Origin: Thermaerobacillus caldiproteolyticus
GTDB taxonomy: Bacteria; Bacillota; Bacilli; Bacillales; Anoxybacillaceae
NCBI RefSeq assembly: GCF_013761245.1
Contig: NZ_JACDUT010000006.1
Coordinates: forward strand, 62,001 to 126,000
Direction: 5' to 3'
Length of the DNA stretch: 64,000 bases
This document shows, piece by piece, positions 1-8,697 of this stretch. Every line of letters starts with the position of its first letter. The first letter of the stretch is position 1. Position numbers and translations under genes: made by a program. Below the pieces are notes generated by a model. It was not told where the DNA came from. It made no database searches and saw only the letters and a program-made list of their open reading frames with translations.

Positions 1-1
1 C

Positions 2-1054
2 GGTCCGAAAGACGGTTTTATTGAGGAAATTTCGAAAAACGTCGCACTCATCCGCAAGCGAGTGAAATCTCATAAGCTCTTTTATGAACAATTTATCGTT
101 GGAACAAGAAGTCAAACAAAAGTGGGATTAATGTACATGGATGATATCGCGAACCGCGAAATGATTCATGAGGTGAAAAAAAGAATTTTACATGTAAATA
201 TTGATTCCATTACGAGTACCAATCAGTTGGAAGAACTGATTGGTGACAAAAGTTTCTTGCTGTTTCCGTTATTTGCATACACAGGACGGCCGGATTTTGC
301 AGCGAATTGTTTATTAAATGGAAGATTTATCATCTTATTAGACGGTGCTCCTACCGTCATTATTGGTCCAGGAAACTTATTGTTTTTACTGAATACATCC
401 GAAGATACTGTTACATCACCTATCTTTGTCATTTTTCAGAGACTCCTTCGCTTGTTGGGCGTTTCTGTGTCTATTTATTTACCCGGATTTTGGGTCTCCT
501 TATTATCGTTTCATCAAGACGAAATACCATTCACTCTCTTAGCAACCATTGTGCTTTCAAGGCAAGGAGTACCGCTACCTGCTCCACTCGAAATGTTTAT
601 CATGGTAGGGTTGTTCGAAATTTTTAAAGAAGCGGGCATGCGCTTGCCGTTAGCGATCGGTCAAACATTATCGGTTGTCGGCGGATTGATTATTGGACAA
701 TCGGCTGTCAACGCTGGCTTATCGACACCGGGAAGCCTTGTTGTAGCGGCTATTTCCGTAATTGCCACGTTTACATTAGTGAATCAAAACTTATCGGGAA
801 CCGTGACATTGTTGCGTTTTATTGTCTTAATCGCTTCTTCTGTACTAGGGTTATTTGGGTTTATCGCTTCTTTATTTTTACTTTTAACATATACAGCAAA
901 TTTAACTATATTTGGAATTCCATATCTTACTCCATTCTCTCCACCAACCATGGATATTTTGAAACCCTTAATCCCAAATGGTTGGAAACTATTCAAAAAA
1001 AGGGCGGGTTTGGTAAAACCGCAGGACGATACATCGAAGGGGGGAGCGAATTGA
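2..1054 (+). CDS. Spore germination protein, GerA family subunit A (5' end outside window)
   Basis: The frame is open from base 2, and the first residues (GPKDGF...RKRVKS) fit the middle of the soluble N-terminal domain of GerAA-type proteins, so the start lies outside the window. The visible part carries the rest of that domain (KVGLMYMDDIA) and then several hydrophobic segments, from about residue 100 of the visible frame to near the end, as expected for the A subunit of a nutrient germinant receptor in the spore inner membrane. The C-terminus is basic and cytoplasmic. The TGA stop overlaps the TTG start of the gerC gene, so the two are translationally coupled. The family is certain; the ortholog (gerA, gerB, gerK or other) is not. 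Confidence 0.93.
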   Translation, partial: GPKDGFIEEISKNVALIRKRVKSHKLFYEQFIVGTRSQTKVGLMYMDDIANREMIHEVKKRILHVNIDSITSTNQLEELIGDKSFLLFPLFAYTGRPDFAANCLLNGRFIILLDGAPTVIIGPGNLLFLLNTSEDTVTSPIFVIFQRLLRLLGVSVSIYLPGFWVSLLSFHQDEIPFTLLATIVLSRQGVPLPAPLEMFIMVGLFEIFKEAGMRLPLAIGQTLSVVGGLIIGQSAVNAGLSTPGSLVVAAISVIATFTLVNQNLSGTVTLLRFIVLIASSVLGLFGFIASLFLLLTYTANLTIFGIPYLTPFSPPTMDILKPLIPNGWKLFKKRAGLVKPQDDTSKGGAN

Positions 1055-2190
1055 AATTCAAAACCGCCTTTCCCCTTATGATCTCTATATTTTTGCTGAC
1101 AGGGTGCTGGGGAGCACAAAATATTGATCATCTGGTGTATGTTGATTCCATAGGTGTTGATTATAAAGATGATCATTTTATCGTTTATGTTCAGCTCTTT
1201 AGCTTCACCGGATTAGCAAAAGTGGAAACTGGAGGGACTCAGGAAAAAACATCCGTTGCCGTTGGAAAAGCCACAGGCGAAACGTTTAATATTGCAACCG
1301 ATAAGCTGTATACTTCGATTCAACGAAGGGTATCATGGGGGCATGCGAAAAGTATCGTGTTTACAAAAAGAGCGCTGAAGAAAGCAGTACTGCAAGACGT
1401 CTTAGATGTTTTAAACCGATATAACGAAATTAGGCATACAATATGGGTCTATGCGACAGATGAGCCATTAAAAAAACTTTTTGAGACAACACCATTTTTG
1501 CATACAACCCCATACTATTCTTTATTATCAAATCCTGAAGAGATTTTTAAACAAAGTTCATTTATTCGGCCGATTCGCTTAAATCTTTTTATAGCTGATA
1601 TCAATGAAGCTTCAAAAACAGCGCGGCTTCCTTATCTCAACATTACTACGCGTAATTGGGAGGAAAATAATAAAGAAAAATCGATGTTAAATTTAAAAGG
1701 AATTTGCTTTGTTGATCACTATGAGCTTCAAAAATGCATTGATCGCTCTAAGTTGCTGGGAATCAGGTGGCTTGAAAAAAAAATAAGCAGGACTCCTATT
1801 TATGTAAAAAAAGGAAACAAAGTAGTTGCATCTATAAATGTTCTTAATCCTAATTCAAAGATTTCCTACCAAATCAAAGGAAATACTCCTGTATTTAACA
1901 TAGAGGTATCCGGCAGTGGAAGTGTGCTTGAGTTAAGGGAAAAATTAACAGAAACACAATTAATTCGCTTGGCACAAAAAGCAGTGGAAGATGAAATAAG
2001 AAGCCTCTACAAGTTAGGGATAAAATATGATATTGATATCCTTAATCTCTCTGAAGTGATGTATCGCAAAAACTCAGAAGATTGGAAGAAGTTTTCCGAA
2101 AACGGAAAGATTCCATTAACAGACGAAAATTTAAAAAAGATTAAAGTAGAAATTTCCATTGATACATCTGGGAAAGAGAAACTAAGATAA
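1051..2190 (+). CDS. Spore germination lipoprotein, GerC family
   Basis: 379 aa. The TTG start at 1051 is chosen because a GGGGGAG ribosome site lies 5 nt upstream and the next residues form a lipoprotein signal peptide with lipobox LTGC. A longer frame to 982 would bury that signal inside the protein. GerC-type lipoproteins are the C subunit of germinant receptors, anchored to the outer face of the spore inner membrane, and the length is usual for the family. The 4-nt overlap with the gerA-type gene indicates one operon. No B-subunit (permease-like) gene follows; the next gene is an unrelated exporter. Confidence 0.93.
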   Translation: MKFKTAFPLMISIFLLTGCWGAQNIDHLVYVDSIGVDYKDDHFIVYVQLFSFTGLAKVETGGTQEKTSVAVGKATGETFNIATDKLYTSIQRRVSWGHAKSIVFTKRALKKAVLQDVLDVLNRYNEIRHTIWVYATDEPLKKLFETTPFLHTTPYYSLLSNPEEIFKQSSFIRPIRLNLFIADINEASKTARLPYLNITTRNWEENNKEKSMLNLKGICFVDHYELQKCIDRSKLLGIRWLEKKISRTPIYVKKGNKVVASINVLNPNSKISYQIKGNTPVFNIEVSGSGSVLELREKLTETQLIRLAQKAVEDEIRSLYKLGIKYDIDILNLSEVMYRKNSEDWKKFSENGKIPLTDENLKKIKVEISIDTSGKEKLR

Positions 2191-2242
2191 TAATGTATCT
2201 CTATGTTTGTGAAACATATGCTATTTGTAAAAAATCTTTTTA

Positions 2243-2270
2243 TTGCGACCATCATCAAATGGGTTATAAT
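2243..2270 (+). promoter_or_regulatory. Candidate sigma-A promoter ahead of the Fsr-like gene
   Basis: TTGCGA at 2243-2248, a 16-nt spacer and a perfect TATAAT at 2265-2270. Transcription would begin near 2277, only about 8 nt before the hairpin at 2285-2315. Sequence match only. Confidence 0.55.
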
Positions 2271-2284
2271 GGAATAAAATGCCT

Positions 2285-2315
2285 CCCTTCGCTTTCCACG
2301 AAGGGGATTTTTTTT
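2285..2315 (+). terminator. Intrinsic terminator between gerC-type gene and exporter
   Basis: A 7-bp stem (CCCTTCG/CGAAGGG) with a 7-nt loop is followed by GA and eight T. It would end the germination operon. Because a promoter lies directly upstream it could also act as a leader hairpin for the downstream exporter. Confidence 0.75.
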
Positions 2316-2341
2316 GAAAACGATAAGGAGGATGGAGAAAC

Positions 2342-3553
2342 GTGGAAACAAATCTTCAACGTATGACAGGAGTACATACAACGGTATATCCCATTTTAAT
2401 TGCCATTAGTATTGGTCACTTATTAAACGACTCAATGCAAGCGGTCATTCCTGCCCTGTTTCCGATTTTGGAGAAATCAATGAATTTATCATATACGGCC
2501 ATCGGATGGATCGCATTTACGTTAAATATGACTTCCTCGGTGATGCAACCGGTTGTCGGCTTTTTTACGGACCGAACCCCTTCTCCTTACTTTCTTCCGC
2601 TCGGAATGGCAGCGAGCTTGCTGGGCATGGTAGGGCTTGCGTTTGCACCGCATTTTTTCTTTGTCTTATTATCCGTCTTGTTTGTAGGGTTCGGCTCAGC
2701 CATTTTTCATCCGGAAGGATCACGCGTTGTATATTTTGCAGCAGGGGCAAGAAGAGGATTTGCCCAATCCATTTACCAAGTGGGCGGGAATACAGGGAAT
2801 GCCCTTGCTCCACTATTTACGGCACTGATTTTTGTTCCGTTTGGGCAAAAAGGCGCGGTTTGGTTCACCGTTATTGCTGCTTTTGGTATCGTCCTTTTGT
2901 TTCGCGTGTCACGATGGTATTCTAACCGCCTCAAACAATACGGAACCATTCGTAAACAGGCGAAAGCCGACAAAGCAAATCCAAGACAACGCCAAAATAT
3001 CATCTTCGCTTTGTCGCTATTAATCTTTTTAGTGTTTGCGCGGTCATGGTACTCCGCTGGCATTTCAAACTATTATCAATTTTATTTGATGAAACACTAT
3101 CATGTGCCGATTCAAGAAGCACAGGTTTATTTGTTTGTATTTATGATCGCCGGAGCAATCGGTACATTTGTAGGCGGACCTCTAGCAGATCGATTTGGAA
3201 AACGAAATTTAATGTTATTTTCGACACTCGGCACTGCACCGTTTGCCCTCATGCTTCCGTATCTTCCGCTTGCATGGATACTGCCTGTCGTTTTTCTTGC
3301 TGGGTTTATTTTATCATTAAGTTTTTCCACATTTGTCGTGTATGCTCAAGAATTGCTTCCCGGAAATGTCGGTATGGCGTCGGGGCTGATCGTTGGTCTC
3401 GCGTTTGGGATGGGGGCGCTTGGGGCTGTTGTTCTTGGAAAAATTGCTGATTTGTATAATTTGAACATTCTTATGATATTGTGCAGCTTTCTTCCGCTGC
3501 TCGGAGTACTCACATGGTGGTTACCGAAAGAGAAAGCACTCGTTTCTCAATAG
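2342..3553 (+). CDS. MFS exporter, fosmidomycin-resistance (Fsr/YfnC) type
   Basis: 403 aa with about 12 hydrophobic segments. The GTG start at 2342 follows AAGGAGG by 10 nt. The N-terminus (IGHLLNDSMQAVIPALFP) and a loop with FHPEGSR are hallmarks of the Fsr subgroup of the major facilitator superfamily. A basic cytoplasmic loop follows the sixth segment. Fsr proteins are proton-driven drug exporters of the cytoplasmic membrane; the substrate here cannot be told from sequence. It stands alone, with its own candidate promoter. B. subtilis YfnC is the closest remembered relative. Confidence 0.85.
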   Translation: METNLQRMTGVHTTVYPILIAISIGHLLNDSMQAVIPALFPILEKSMNLSYTAIGWIAFTLNMTSSVMQPVVGFFTDRTPSPYFLPLGMAASLLGMVGLAFAPHFFFVLLSVLFVGFGSAIFHPEGSRVVYFAAGARRGFAQSIYQVGGNTGNALAPLFTALIFVPFGQKGAVWFTVIAAFGIVLLFRVSRWYSNRLKQYGTIRKQAKADKANPRQRQNIIFALSLLIFLVFARSWYSAGISNYYQFYLMKHYHVPIQEAQVYLFVFMIAGAIGTFVGGPLADRFGKRNLMLFSTLGTAPFALMLPYLPLAWILPVVFLAGFILSLSFSTFVVYAQELLPGNVGMASGLIVGLAFGMGALGAVVLGKIADLYNLNILMILCSFLPLLGVLTWWLPKEKALVSQ

Positions 3554-3613
3554 GTAAAAGACTGTCTCCGTGAAGAACAAAGACAGCCTTGTTTCATAAC
3601 AGCAAAATATTTC

Positions 3614-3636
3614 AGAGGCGATTTTATTTCGCCTCT
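3614..3636 (-). terminator. Terminator overlapping the stop of the 71-aa gene
   Basis: An 8-bp stem (3614-3621 with 3629-3636) and 7-nt loop. The TAA stop lies in the hairpin, and a weak U-rich tail follows on the minus strand. Confidence 0.6.
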
Positions 3637-3839
3637 TCTACTACTTCAAAATAATCTTTGTAAAAACCACCGACTTTGCCGGTGTTATCGATGATAAAAT
3701 AAAATTCTTCCGTTTCATTTTTCACTTCATACGTTTTTCCCGGTGTTAACACATGGTCAACGATGTACTTTTCCGCATTCGTATGTACACATTTTACTTT
3801 TTTCATGGTTGGACGTTTCAACCAAGTGTGATGAATCAT
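3624..3839 (-). CDS. Small conserved Bacillaceae protein (DUF6501-like)
   Basis: 71 aa. The ATG at 3839 has an AAAGGGGAG ribosome site 7 nt upstream. The sequence is soluble, with TPGKTYEVKNETEEFYFIIDN followed by KVGGFYKDYFE, a pattern I associate with a short conserved protein of Bacillaceae labelled DUF6501. No function is known. It is monocistronic and ends in its own hairpin. The family name rests on memory of the pattern; that the gene is real is well supported. Confidence 0.75.
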   Translation of the reverse strand: MIHHTWLKRPTMKKVKCVHTNAEKYIVDHVLTPGKTYEVKNETEEFYFIIDNTGKVGGFYKDYFEVVEEAK

Positions 3840-4036
3840 ATTTGTCTCCCCTTTTCAGCTATGATGGTCAAAAGGCTCACGCCTGAGCGAAAGAACAATC
3901 GCTCCGCCTTAAACTAATCCCATTTTATCGATATTTATGTTTGCAGACAATAGAAAAAGCGAAAAAAGGATGATTTGCTTTGGTAATAAAAGAGAGAATG
4001 ACACTGATTTTGAAGTGAAAGGAAAGGAGTATTTTT

Positions 4037-4267
4037 ATGTTCGTTTAACAATGTTCACATAATACTGTCGATTGGCGCATCATATAATGAGCGATAGAAA
4101 AACATCTAAGTGATCGCCAATTCCAACAAGATTTGGAGCAATACAACATGGACAATGTCGTTCATGCGCCGAAAAACTATGCATATCGAGTTGGATACGA
4201 ATCATCCAGCGGCAACCCTACCGGGGAGCATCGAATCGCCAAAAAAACACGTGATTTGCAAGAATAA
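4037..4267 (+). pseudogene. Possible decayed small gene behind a strong ribosome site
   Basis: A strong ribosome site (GGAAAGGAG) precedes ATG at 4037, but in-frame TAA, TAA and TGA occur at 4046, 4085 and 4088. The same frame is then open from 4091 to the TAA at 4265-4267 (58 codons, beginning AIEKHLSDRQF and ending AKKTRDLQE). A shorter reading from ATG 4148 would give 39 aa with a GGAG upstream. The stop lies exactly in the shared hairpin used by the convergent gene, as for a real gene. I do not recognise the protein. Confidence 0.35.
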
Positions 4268-4299
4268 CCAGAATGCCCTAGGAGGCATTCTGGTTATTC
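4262..4299. terminator. Bidirectional terminator containing both stop codons
   Basis: A perfect 16-bp inverted repeat (4262-4277 with 4284-4299) with loop CTAGGA. The TAA of the plus-strand frame (4265) and the TAA of the minus-strand NETI gene (4294-4296) both lie inside the stem. Confidence 0.85.
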
Positions 4300-4497
4300 G
4301 TTGCGTATTCCTTCGAAAATTACTTTTCTTCCGCACGGTTCAATGATCCGCTCTCCGTTCCTTTCCACTTCATGAAAGATCGGCTCTTCAACACGTCGTA
4401 TCGGAGCATATCCTTCGTCCTTCATGCGCTGTAGACATTGTTCAATCGTTTCATTCGCCCCTACTTCGAACGTTTTCTTTTTTCTTTTTTTATCCAT
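4294..4497 (-). CDS. NETI motif-containing protein
   Basis: 67 aa. ATG at 4497 is preceded by a GGTGGAG ribosome site. The N-terminus is very basic (KKRKKKTFEVGA) and is followed by NETIEQCLQRMKDEGYAPIRR, the motif that names this small Bacillaceae family. The rest (EPIFHEVE..EPCGRKVIFEGI) also fits. It is cytoplasmic and its function is unknown. The stop codon sits in the shared bidirectional terminator. Confidence 0.85.
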   Translation of the reverse strand: MDKKRKKKTFEVGANETIEQCLQRMKDEGYAPIRRVEEPIFHEVERNGERIIEPCGRKVIFEGIRNE

Positions 4498-4553
4498 TTC
4501 TCCACCGTTCCTTTCTTCCTTACCTATTCTATTATAATCACCTATCTGTTTCT

Positions 4554-4586
4554 AAAAAACAAACCGAACGAAAAATTCGCCCGGTT
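4554..4586 (-). terminator. Terminator after the YflJ-like gene
   Basis: On the minus strand an 11-bp stem with G-U pairs (AACCGGGCGAA/TTCGTTCGGTT) is followed by TGTTTTTT. Confidence 0.7.
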
Positions 4587-4737
4587 AACTCAATTTTTTC
4601 ATCACATATTTTTTATATAGCCCATACAAAATTGATGACTTGTACGTTTCTAATTTTTTCAGTTCAACCGGATGACGCCGAATTCCGACGTCCTTCAGTT
4701 GCTTCACAAGCCAGCCTTTGGAACCAAAGTGCGCCAT
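4585..4737 (-). CDS. yflJ: YflJ-family (DUF2639) small protein
   Basis: 50 aa from the ATG at 4737, which follows AAAGGAG by about 8 nt; an upstream ATG at 4782 has no ribosome site. The protein starts MAHFGSKGWLVKQLK and continues GIRRHPVELKKLETYK, matching the DUF2639/YflJ family. It is basic and soluble, with unknown function. It is monocistronic with its own terminator. Confidence 0.8.
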   Translation of the reverse strand: MAHFGSKGWLVKQLKDVGIRRHPVELKKLETYKSSILYGLYKKYVMKKLS

Positions 4738-4803
4738 GTGAAAAACTCCTTTCCTCTGAACTTGTCCTATATATATGATCAAAATATTCTCGTTAGAACG
4801 ATA

Positions 4804-4836
4804 AGAAAAACGGATTGGCTTAATTCAACCAATCCG
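4804..4836 (-). terminator. Terminator after the class A PBP gene
   Basis: Stem CGGATTGG (4811-4818) with CCAATCCG (4829-4836), followed on the minus strand by TTTTTC. Confidence 0.75.
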
Positions 4837-4845
4837 CTTCTCTAC

Positions 4846-6894
4846 TTATTCATGCTTATGACTTTTTTCTTTTTGTTTCTTTTCATGGGGATAGTGTGGC
4901 AGCTTTTCCTTCACTTTTCTCGGTCTTGATGGATAATCTTTTTCATGCTTCTTCTCTTCTTTTTCTTTCTCTCTTTGTTCATAAAATTTCTGTAATTGAC
5001 GTTTTTCTGTTTTCAGCATGGAGTACGAAAATGATTTTGGCGGTATTCCTTCAAGAGCTTTTTCCATAATTTCACGAAAAATCACCGCTACCGTTTGACT
5101 GCTCGTCGTTTGTAAATAATGATGTTCGTCTGTCCGATCATATCCGAGCCATACTGCCCCTACAAGTTGCGGGGTGAATCCGACAAACCACTGATCTTTA
5201 ACACCGTTGATACTACCAAGCGGAACTTGGGTTGAGCCAGTTTTTCCTGCCAATGCTCTTCCAAGAATATTTGCACGCTTTCCCGTTCCTTCTTTCATAA
5301 CTCCTTGAAGCATAAACGTCATTTTTTGTGCTGCTTCTTTCGTTGTCACTCGCACTGCGTGTTTCTTCCATTTAGCAATTTCGTTTCCATTTTGATCAAT
5401 AATTTTTGTAATGATGTGTGCCTCTGTTCGAACTCCTTCATTTGGAAAAACGGAATAGGCTTCGGCCATTTGTAATGGTGACACCCCATGTTGTAGTCCG
5501 CCTAAAGCTATTCCTAAATAATGATCTTCTTCTTCAAGAGGAATCCCAAATCGTTGAACAGCGTTTACCCCTTTTTCAAGCCCAATTTGATCAAGAAGCC
5601 ATACCGCCGGAACGTTGAGCGAATGAACGACAGCCTCATGCATCGTCACACGCCCACGATACGTATGATCGTAGTTTTCTGGACGGTAACCGTTAAAGTC
5701 CATCGGTTCGTCTTTTAGTTCGTCAAAGATGTGATACCCTTGTTCTAGCGCTGGTGTATATACAGCGAGTGGTTTCATCGTCGAGCCGGGCTGTCGCTTC
5801 AATTGAGTCGCCCGGTTAAATCCGCGAAAGACATACTCACCTCGACCACCAATCAAAGCAGTAATCCCACCCGATCTCGGGTCAAGTAACACCGCCCCGC
5901 TTTGAACAAGCTGGTCATTCGTTCCTTTCGGGAAAAGTTCATCGTTTTTGTATACCGCTTCTAATGCTTGTTGCATATGTTGGTCAAGTTCGGTATAAAT
6001 ACGCAATCCCCCAGAAAGCACTTCGCTTTGCGTCAAATGGTATTGATGTATTGCCTCATCGATGAGATGGTCGACATAATACGGATATTTTCCTTGATAT
6101 GGATCCGTCTTTTCTTTTCGCAATACAATTTTTTCTTGTTTCGCACGTAAAAACGTCTTCTCATCGATAAATCCTTGTTCTTTCATTAAACCGAGAACGA
6201 TATTTCTCCTCGCCATCGCCTTTTCGTAATGTTTGAACGGAGAAAGAGAAGAAGGGGCTTTAATGAGCCCCGCTAATAGCGCTGATTCGCTCACAGTTAA
6301 ATCAGAAACATCCTTTCCAAAATACGTCTCTGCTGCTTTTTTTACACCCCACGCCCCTTCTCCAAAATAAACTCGATTGACATACATCTCTAAAATATCT
6401 TTTTTCGAGTATGTTCGTTCGATCTTTTTGGCGATGAACCATTCTTCCCATTTTCTCCGCAATGTTTTTTCATTCGTTAAAAAGACGTTTTTCGCTAGTT
6501 GCTGGGTGATCGTGCTACCGCCTTCGACCCATTCGCCTGCTTCGATATTGCGAATGAGCGCACGTAAAATTCCTTGATAATCGATGCCATCATGTTCATA
6601 AAAACGGTGATCTTCTGTCGCAACAACCGCTTCTAAAAAATGATTTGGTATGCGATCGATCGATACCGGATCCATCTTTGCCACAGAAATTTTACTAGCC
6701 ACCTTTCCGTTTCGGTCATAAATCATCGTAGGAGCTGGAAGCGGCTCTGCAAGAGCACCAATATCACGCGTAGCAATATAGAATTGAATTGCAGCAAAAC
6801 TGCAAACAATCAAAGCAGCCGCAGTCCAAATAATCCACATTTTTCCCTTTTTTCGTTTTTGTTTCTTTCTTTTCAATACTCGACTTTCTTCCAA
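4846..6894 (-). CDS. Class A penicillin-binding protein (PbpF/PbpG type)
   Basis: 682 aa from a TTG at 6894 with AGGGGGG 6 nt upstream; longer frames reach into the terminator of the upstream exporter gene and are rejected. A membrane anchor (about residues 18-40) is followed by a glycosyltransferase domain (EDHRFYEHDGID, GGSTITQQ) and a transpeptidase domain with STMK, SLN and KTGS motifs, all intact. It polymerises and cross-links peptidoglycan at the outer face of the membrane. The C-terminus is a long Lys/Glu/His-rich tail. Size and motifs fit B. subtilis PbpF/PbpG (spore or cell-wall PBPs); which of them is not decided. Confidence 0.92.
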   Translation of the reverse strand: MEESRVLKRKKQKRKKGKMWIIWTAAALIVCSFAAIQFYIATRDIGALAEPLPAPTMIYDRNGKVASKISVAKMDPVSIDRIPNHFLEAVVATEDHRFYEHDGIDYQGILRALIRNIEAGEWVEGGSTITQQLAKNVFLTNEKTLRRKWEEWFIAKKIERTYSKKDILEMYVNRVYFGEGAWGVKKAAETYFGKDVSDLTVSESALLAGLIKAPSSLSPFKHYEKAMARRNIVLGLMKEQGFIDEKTFLRAKQEKIVLRKEKTDPYQGKYPYYVDHLIDEAIHQYHLTQSEVLSGGLRIYTELDQHMQQALEAVYKNDELFPKGTNDQLVQSGAVLLDPRSGGITALIGGRGEYVFRGFNRATQLKRQPGSTMKPLAVYTPALEQGYHIFDELKDEPMDFNGYRPENYDHTYRGRVTMHEAVVHSLNVPAVWLLDQIGLEKGVNAVQRFGIPLEEEDHYLGIALGGLQHGVSPLQMAEAYSVFPNEGVRTEAHIITKIIDQNGNEIAKWKKHAVRVTTKEAAQKMTFMLQGVMKEGTGKRANILGRALAGKTGSTQVPLGSINGVKDQWFVGFTPQLVGAVWLGYDRTDEHHYLQTTSSQTVAVIFREIMEKALEGIPPKSFSYSMLKTEKRQLQKFYEQREKEKEEKKHEKDYPSRPRKVKEKLPHYPHEKKQKEKSHKHE

Positions 6895-6960
6895 CCGAAT
6901 CCCCCCTATTCTGTCGCTTTTATACGATTCGATGGCAGCAGCTATTTTTCGTACATAAAC

Positions 6961-6986
6961 AAAAAAACCGCCTTTCATAGGCGGTT
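6961..6986 (-). terminator. Terminator of the MarR/efflux operon
   Basis: A 7-bp stem AACCGCC/GGCGGTT (6966-6972, 6980-6986) followed on the minus strand by TTTTTTTG. An ATG at 6978 lies in its loop, which explains the false N-terminal extension of the PBP frame. Confidence 0.85.
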
Positions 6987-7005
6987 CATGAAAGGTGGTT
7001 TTTTA

Positions 7006-8688
7006 TTAAGAAGAGGTTATATCATTCTTTTTCCCTTTTAAAAAGAGCGATAAGATTAACGCGAGAAGCGCAAGACCTGTTGCAACAATAAATGAATCGT
7101 TAATTCCTTCTACAGTAGAACGTTGTTGAACCATTCCGTACAGAAGTTGCGTAATCACCTGGTCGCTTGGAATCAATTGTTTCAATTGCGCAATCATATC
7201 AGTCACGACCGGGTTATTCGTTGTCATTTCGTTTGTATAATTTTCCGCATGGAATTTTGCCCGGTTTGACATGACTGTAACAAGAAATGCTGTTCCTAGC
7301 GATGAAGCCACTTGGCGCAACGTATTGGCTGTTGCTGTACCGTGGCTATATAGCTGACGCGGCAGTTGGTTCAATCCTGCGGTCATAATCGTCATCGACA
7401 GCATAGACATGCCAAACATTCGGAAAATATAGAGCCATAAAATGTGGCGATACGGTGTCTCTAATGTGAGCCGGCTGAATTCCCACGTTGTGATAACGGT
7501 AATCGTTAACCCGACAATGGCCAATAAACGCGCACCGATTCGGTCGAAAATCGCTCCCGAAATCGGAGACATAATTGCCATCACAATTGCCCCTGGTAAT
7601 AGCAATAACCCGGACTCAAGCGGCGTAAAGCCGCGAATGTTTTGTAAATATACTGGAAGCAGTACCATCGCTGCAAACATCGCCATGTTAATGACGCAGC
7701 CAATAATCGTTGTCAATGTGAAAATGTTATATTTGAACACACGTAAGTTCAAAATTGGATTCTCAACAGTTAAACAGCGCCATGTAAATAAAATTAAAAA
7801 CAATACACCAATAATAATCGATACCGCTACCTCTGTACTGCCCCAGCCGTTACTTCCCGCTTCACTAAAGCCGTATAACACTCCACCGAATCCGATCGTA
7901 GAGTAAATCGCTCCACGAACATCCAACGTAGGATTCGCCGTTTTTGGCGTGTTTTTTAACCAAAGAAAAGCAAGAATAATATCAGCAATCGCAATTGGCA
8001 GCACGATATAAAAGAGTAAGCGCCATGAATAATGTTCGACAATCCAACCGGACAATGTCGGTCCGACCGCCGGCGCAAACATCATTGCAATCCCGACTGT
8101 CCCCATCGCCACTCCACGTTTTTCTGGCGGGAAGATGTTCAACATAATAACCATCATTAATTGCATGATAATCCCTGCACCAACGGCTTGAATGAGACGA
8201 CCGGTTAAAATAACCGCGAACGAAGGGGCAAATGAACAAATGAGAGCACCAGCCGCAAACAGCGTCATCCCTGAAAGGAACAGCTTTTTCGTTGGAAACT
8301 TGGCAATTAAAAACGGGCTAATCGGAATTAATACGCCGTTGACTAACATATAGCCAGTCACAAGCCATTGAATCGTCGATGTTTCAACATTAAAATCGCT
8401 CATCATATGTGGAAGAGCAACGTTAATTAAGGTTTGATTCAAAATCGCTACGAACGCCCCGAGCATGATGGTGGCAACGACTTTTATACGGCTGCTTCCA
8501 ATATTCATCATTCCTCCTTGATTTGGAGGCGGTGCTGCTTGAGACTCTTCATCTATCGGTTGAACACGTTCAGCCGTTTCTGCTTCTTCGCGCAGGACGG
8601 GTGCGTTTCTTCTTTTTCTTATTGCGTAATTCAGTACAACAAGAACAAGAATTGAAAAAACAATATACGCGGTTAAAAATGTTGACAT
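7006..8688 (-). CDS. DHA2-family (EmrB/QacA-like) MFS drug exporter
   Basis: 560 aa from ATG 8688, with AGGTGA 5 nt upstream. A GTG at 8697 lies inside that ribosome site and is less likely. One extra N-terminal membrane segment and a cytoplasmic linker precede the 14-helix DHA2 core: LDxTIVN-like motif as ILNQTLINVALP, motif A region FPTKKLFLSG, GRLIQAVGAG, and motif C region GPTLSGWI. It works with the membrane-fusion partner encoded immediately upstream. MarR-fusion protein-DHA2 order resembles B. subtilis yhbI-yhbJ-yhcA. The substrate is unknown. Confidence 0.9.
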   Translation of the reverse strand: MSTFLTAYIVFSILVLVVLNYAIRKRRNAPVLREEAETAERVQPIDEESQAAPPPNQGGMMNIGSSRIKVVATIMLGAFVAILNQTLINVALPHMMSDFNVETSTIQWLVTGYMLVNGVLIPISPFLIAKFPTKKLFLSGMTLFAAGALICSFAPSFAVILTGRLIQAVGAGIIMQLMMVIMLNIFPPEKRGVAMGTVGIAMMFAPAVGPTLSGWIVEHYSWRLLFYIVLPIAIADIILAFLWLKNTPKTANPTLDVRGAIYSTIGFGGVLYGFSEAGSNGWGSTEVAVSIIIGVLFLILFTWRCLTVENPILNLRVFKYNIFTLTTIIGCVINMAMFAAMVLLPVYLQNIRGFTPLESGLLLLPGAIVMAIMSPISGAIFDRIGARLLAIVGLTITVITTWEFSRLTLETPYRHILWLYIFRMFGMSMLSMTIMTAGLNQLPRQLYSHGTATANTLRQVASSLGTAFLVTVMSNRAKFHAENYTNEMTTNNPVVTDMIAQLKQLIPSDQVITQLLYGMVQQRSTVEGINDSFIVATGLALLALILSLFLKGKKNDITSS

Positions 8689-8697
8689 ACCGATCAC

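Noticed and set aside
784-1176. 130-codon minus-strand frame over the gerA/gerC junction
   Set aside because: Antisense shadow of two certain genes, with no ribosome site.
6895-6978. N-terminal extension of the class A PBP
   Set aside because: The ATG at 6978 is inside the terminator of the upstream operon; the TTG at 6894 has a proper ribosome site.
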